15,040 nt of DNA, from positions 1-15,040 of the forward strand of contig CAZGSV010000082.1 of assembly GCA_964528605.1 (NCBI GenBank), in the 5' to 3' direction. A model generated the notes under the pieces. The model was not told the origin of the DNA. It saw nothing but the letters and a program-made list of their open reading frames with translations, and did no database searches. This document shows, piece after piece, positions 13,385 through 15,040 of this stretch. The translations under genes were made by a program, and so were the position numbers. Within the stretch, counting starts at the first letter, position 1; every line of letters starts with the position of its first letter. The DNA is from CAZGSV01 sp964528605 (GTDB lineage: Bacteria > Armatimonadota > Zipacnadia > CAZGSV01).

Positions 13385-15040
13385 TTGCGACCGCTAATCC
13401 TCATCGCTCTGCTGCTGGAGATGATGAACTTGACCGCTACCCAGGGCCAGGCCGGCCGCTGGCTGCTGCCGGCAGACAACCGACTACTCGCCGACGCCGA
13501 TGGCGACGGAATCCCGGACGGCTGGCAATACCAGGGCGACGCCCCCCCTACCTCCGCCTTCGGCGCGCGCGAGCCCGGAGACCCGCCGGCCCTGCGCCTC
13601 TCCGCCGAGTCGCGCAATGGCTCCTGGCTCTCCCCTGCCATTCCCCTCAATGCCGCCGGCCCACTTGCGCTCTACTGGGAGACGCTCTTCGAAGGCCCTT
13701 ACCACTGGACCTACTGGACCGACGACTGCCGCGTCTGGGTCGAGTTCCTCGACCGCGAGGGCGGCACCCTAGCGCGCACCGAGCGACGCCTTACCTGCCT
13801 GCGCACACTTGGCTGGGTTGCCTCCTGGCTGCGCACGCCGGCGGCGCCCGGCGCCACGGCGGTGCGCTTCGGCTTCCTTCTGCGGCCAGGCGAGATGGAC
13901 AAAGGCACCATGTGGGTTCGCGGCCCGGCCATCGAGGACCTAAGCCAACCGCTTCCGCTGGAGCAGGGGCAGGGCGTGCTCAAGTGCCGCGCGGTGGATG
14001 ACAACGACACCCCGATGCTCGCGCGCCTCTATCTCCGCTCGGACCAAGGCGCCAACTATCACCCGGCCCGCTCCTACTACTACGAGGCCTGCGGCCAGCC
14101 CTTCCACCTGGAAAAAGAGGGACAGGAACCTATTTGCCATCCGTCCCAGCCAGCGGTCGCGCCAACGCAGCGGCAAATAGGTTCCTGTCCCCTTTTTCCC
14201 GACGGCCTGCCCCCCTCCAATGACGGCGCCTCCTTCGAACTCCCCCTCCCCGCCGGCACCTACCACCTCCTGGCCATGCGCGGCTTCGAATACCAACCCG
14301 CCTTCGCCTCCGTCACCATCGAGGCCGGCGCCACCCAAGAAGTCGCCCTCCGCCTCCGCCGCTACCTCGACCTGCCCGCGCAAGGCTGGTTCTGCGGCGA
14401 CCACCACTGCCATCTCCACTTCCACGGCTCCTCCCGCTTCGCCAACATGCGCTACGAAGACCTCTTTCACCTCGCCCAAGGCGAAGGCCTCAACTACCTC
14501 GCCATTCAGGCCGACGAGCACTACTTCGTCCCCTTCCTCGGCAAGCACCGCCTCGAAGCCACCGAGGGCTTCATCGGCGAACTCGACACCGAGTACACCA
14601 GCGGCCTCTACGGCCACTTCTCCCCCGTCTTCCTTCCGACCACGCCGCCCCTCGAGGGCCTCGGCGACCACTGGCCCATGAACTACGACCTCATCAAGGG
14701 CTTCGTTGACCAAGGCGGCGCCGTCGCCTACGGCCATCCCTACGACGACATCATGGCCCCCGATCCCCTCGCCTGCGTGGCCACCCGCGATGGGCTGATG
14801 TGCCGCGAGTTGCCCATTGACCTCGCCTTAGGCCTGCCCCTCGGCTTCGACCTGCTCACCCAAGAGAATGACGCCGACTTCGACGTCCAGTTGCGCGACT
14901 ACTACCGCATGCTCAACTGCGGCTTCAAGGTCGCCGCCTGCGGCAGCACCGACCGCTACAACGACCAGGGCCGCGGCCTCGTCGGCACCATGCGCACTTA
15001 CGCCCACGCCGGCAAACTGGACTTCGCCGACCTCGCCGCC
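13385..15040 (+). CDS. CehA/McbA-family (PHP-type) metallohydrolase, C-terminus cut by window edge
   Basis: The frame is open from upstream of 13385 to the right edge. TTG 13385 is the preferred start because MRPLILIALLL at once forms a signal peptide; no clear ribosome site is present, and ATG 13421 or 13424 are alternatives. That gives 552 residues in view. After the signal come DADGDGIPDGWQ (a calcium-loop-like thrombospondin-3 type motif) and a beta-sandwich (about 45-185). A peptidase-regulatory/Ig-like domain follows (PLPAGTYHLLAMRGFEYQP). The PHP metal site then starts with GDHHCHLHFHG (338-348), IQADEHYF, YGHPYDD and ACGSTDRY, the pattern of CehA/McbA proteins (phosphoesterase or carbaryl-hydrolase-like). 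The substrate is unknown. Codons 14110-14199 come from an inserted inverted repeat (see repeat entry), which adds 30 residues before the catalytic domain. It is divergent from the methyltransferase gene. Confidence 0.85.
   Translation, partial: MRPLILIALLLEMMNLTATQGQAGRWLLPADNRLLADADGDGIPDGWQYQGDAPPTSAFGAREPGDPPALRLSAESRNGSWLSPAIPLNAAGPLALYWETLFEGPYHWTYWTDDCRVWVEFLDREGGTLARTERRLTCLRTLGWVASWLRTPAAPGATAVRFGFLLRPGEMDKGTMWVRGPAIEDLSQPLPLEQGQGVLKCRAVDDNDTPMLARLYLRSDQGANYHPARSYYYEACGQPFHLEKEGQEPICHPSQPAVAPTQRQIGSCPLFPDGLPPSNDGASFELPLPAGTYHLLAMRGFEYQPAFASVTIEAGATQEVALRLRRYLDLPAQGWFCGDHHCHLHFHGSSRFANMRYEDLFHLAQGEGLNYLAIQADEHYFVPFLGKHRLEATEGFIGELDTEYTSGLYGHFSPVFLPTTPPLEGLGDHWPMNYDLIKGFVDQGGAVAYGHPYDDIMAPDPLACVATRDGLMCRELPIDLALGLPLGFDLLTQENDADFDVQLRDYYRMLNCGFKVAACGSTDRYNDQGRGLVGTMRTYAHAGKLDFADLAA
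14110..14199. repeat. 90-bp REP/MITE-like inverted repeat inserted in frame in the CehA-like gene
   Basis: Left arm 14110-14138 and right arm 14172-14199 are reverse complements over 28 bases with one extra base in the left arm. The core shared by both arms is GGACAGGAACCTATTTGCC. The loop is 33 bases. The total of 90 bases is divisible by three, and the host frame has no stop within it. Such hairpins with a GGGACAGG-AACC core are known as dispersed palindromes near REP-associated tyrosine transposases in many bacteria; I recognise the type from memory. No target-site duplication and no transposase are seen here. Confidence 0.8.

Noticed and set aside
13940..14737. 265-codon minus-strand open frame over the CehA-like gene
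   Set aside because: Shadow of the CehA-like frame, which has the PHP metal motifs; it also spans the inserted palindrome by chance.

Overview
The window is high-GC bacterial DNA, gene-dense, with short intergenic gaps and many secreted carbohydrate-active or polysaccharide-related proteins. The mix (a DUF4838 protein, a CehA/McbA-type PHP hydrolase, GH-A-like TIM barrels with Sec signal peptides, a very large SLBB export protein) is typical of uncultured environmental bacteria such as Armatimonadota, Planctomycetota or Hydrogenedentota. No rRNA, tRNA or phylogenetic marker is present, so this placement is a weak inference.

Layout. (1) 1-1168, minus: a DUF262 (GmrSD/ParB-fold) protein cut by the window edge. 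(2) 1320-1590, minus: the decayed C-terminus of a tyrosine recombinase. (3) 1761-2579, plus: a membrane-anchored DUF4875-like protein whose promoter lies in the DNA next to the dead recombinase. Region 1-2600 looks like an accessory patch. (4) 5542 down to 2718, minus: RbsD-type sugar mutarotase, secreted TIM-barrel glycosidase-like protein, polytopic membrane protein; probably one operon. (5) 5676-12299, plus: a seven-repeat SLBB/polysaccharide export protein, a DUF4838 protein with a C-terminal galactose-binding-like domain, and a GH5-like glycosidase; probably a second operon that diverges from the first out of a 133-bp shared promoter region. (6) 13233-12463, minus: SAM-dependent methyltransferase. 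(7) 13385 to the right edge, plus: CehA/McbA-family metallohydrolase, incomplete.

Working model (inference): operons 4 and 5 form a glycan export and remodelling locus. The SLBB protein would be an envelope or outer-membrane polysaccharide exit component, the three secreted TIM-barrel proteins would trim or recycle glycans outside the cytoplasm, and RbsD would equilibrate an imported sugar in the cytosol. No glycosyltransferase, Wzc/Wzx/Wzy or ABC exporter is in view.

Most interesting signals: a 90-bp REP/MITE-like inverted repeat sitting in frame inside the CehA-like gene; a TTGACC-N17-TATATT promoter placed so close to the methyltransferase ATG that the mRNA should be leaderless, with a similar TTGACC-N17-TAGAAT promoter giving a very short leader for the SLBB gene; a family of 14-bp dyads near the three genes of operon 4; and a nested palindromic element between the convergent genes at 12.3-12.45 kb. 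I found no CRISPR array, no complete mobile element and no clear multi-gene defence system.
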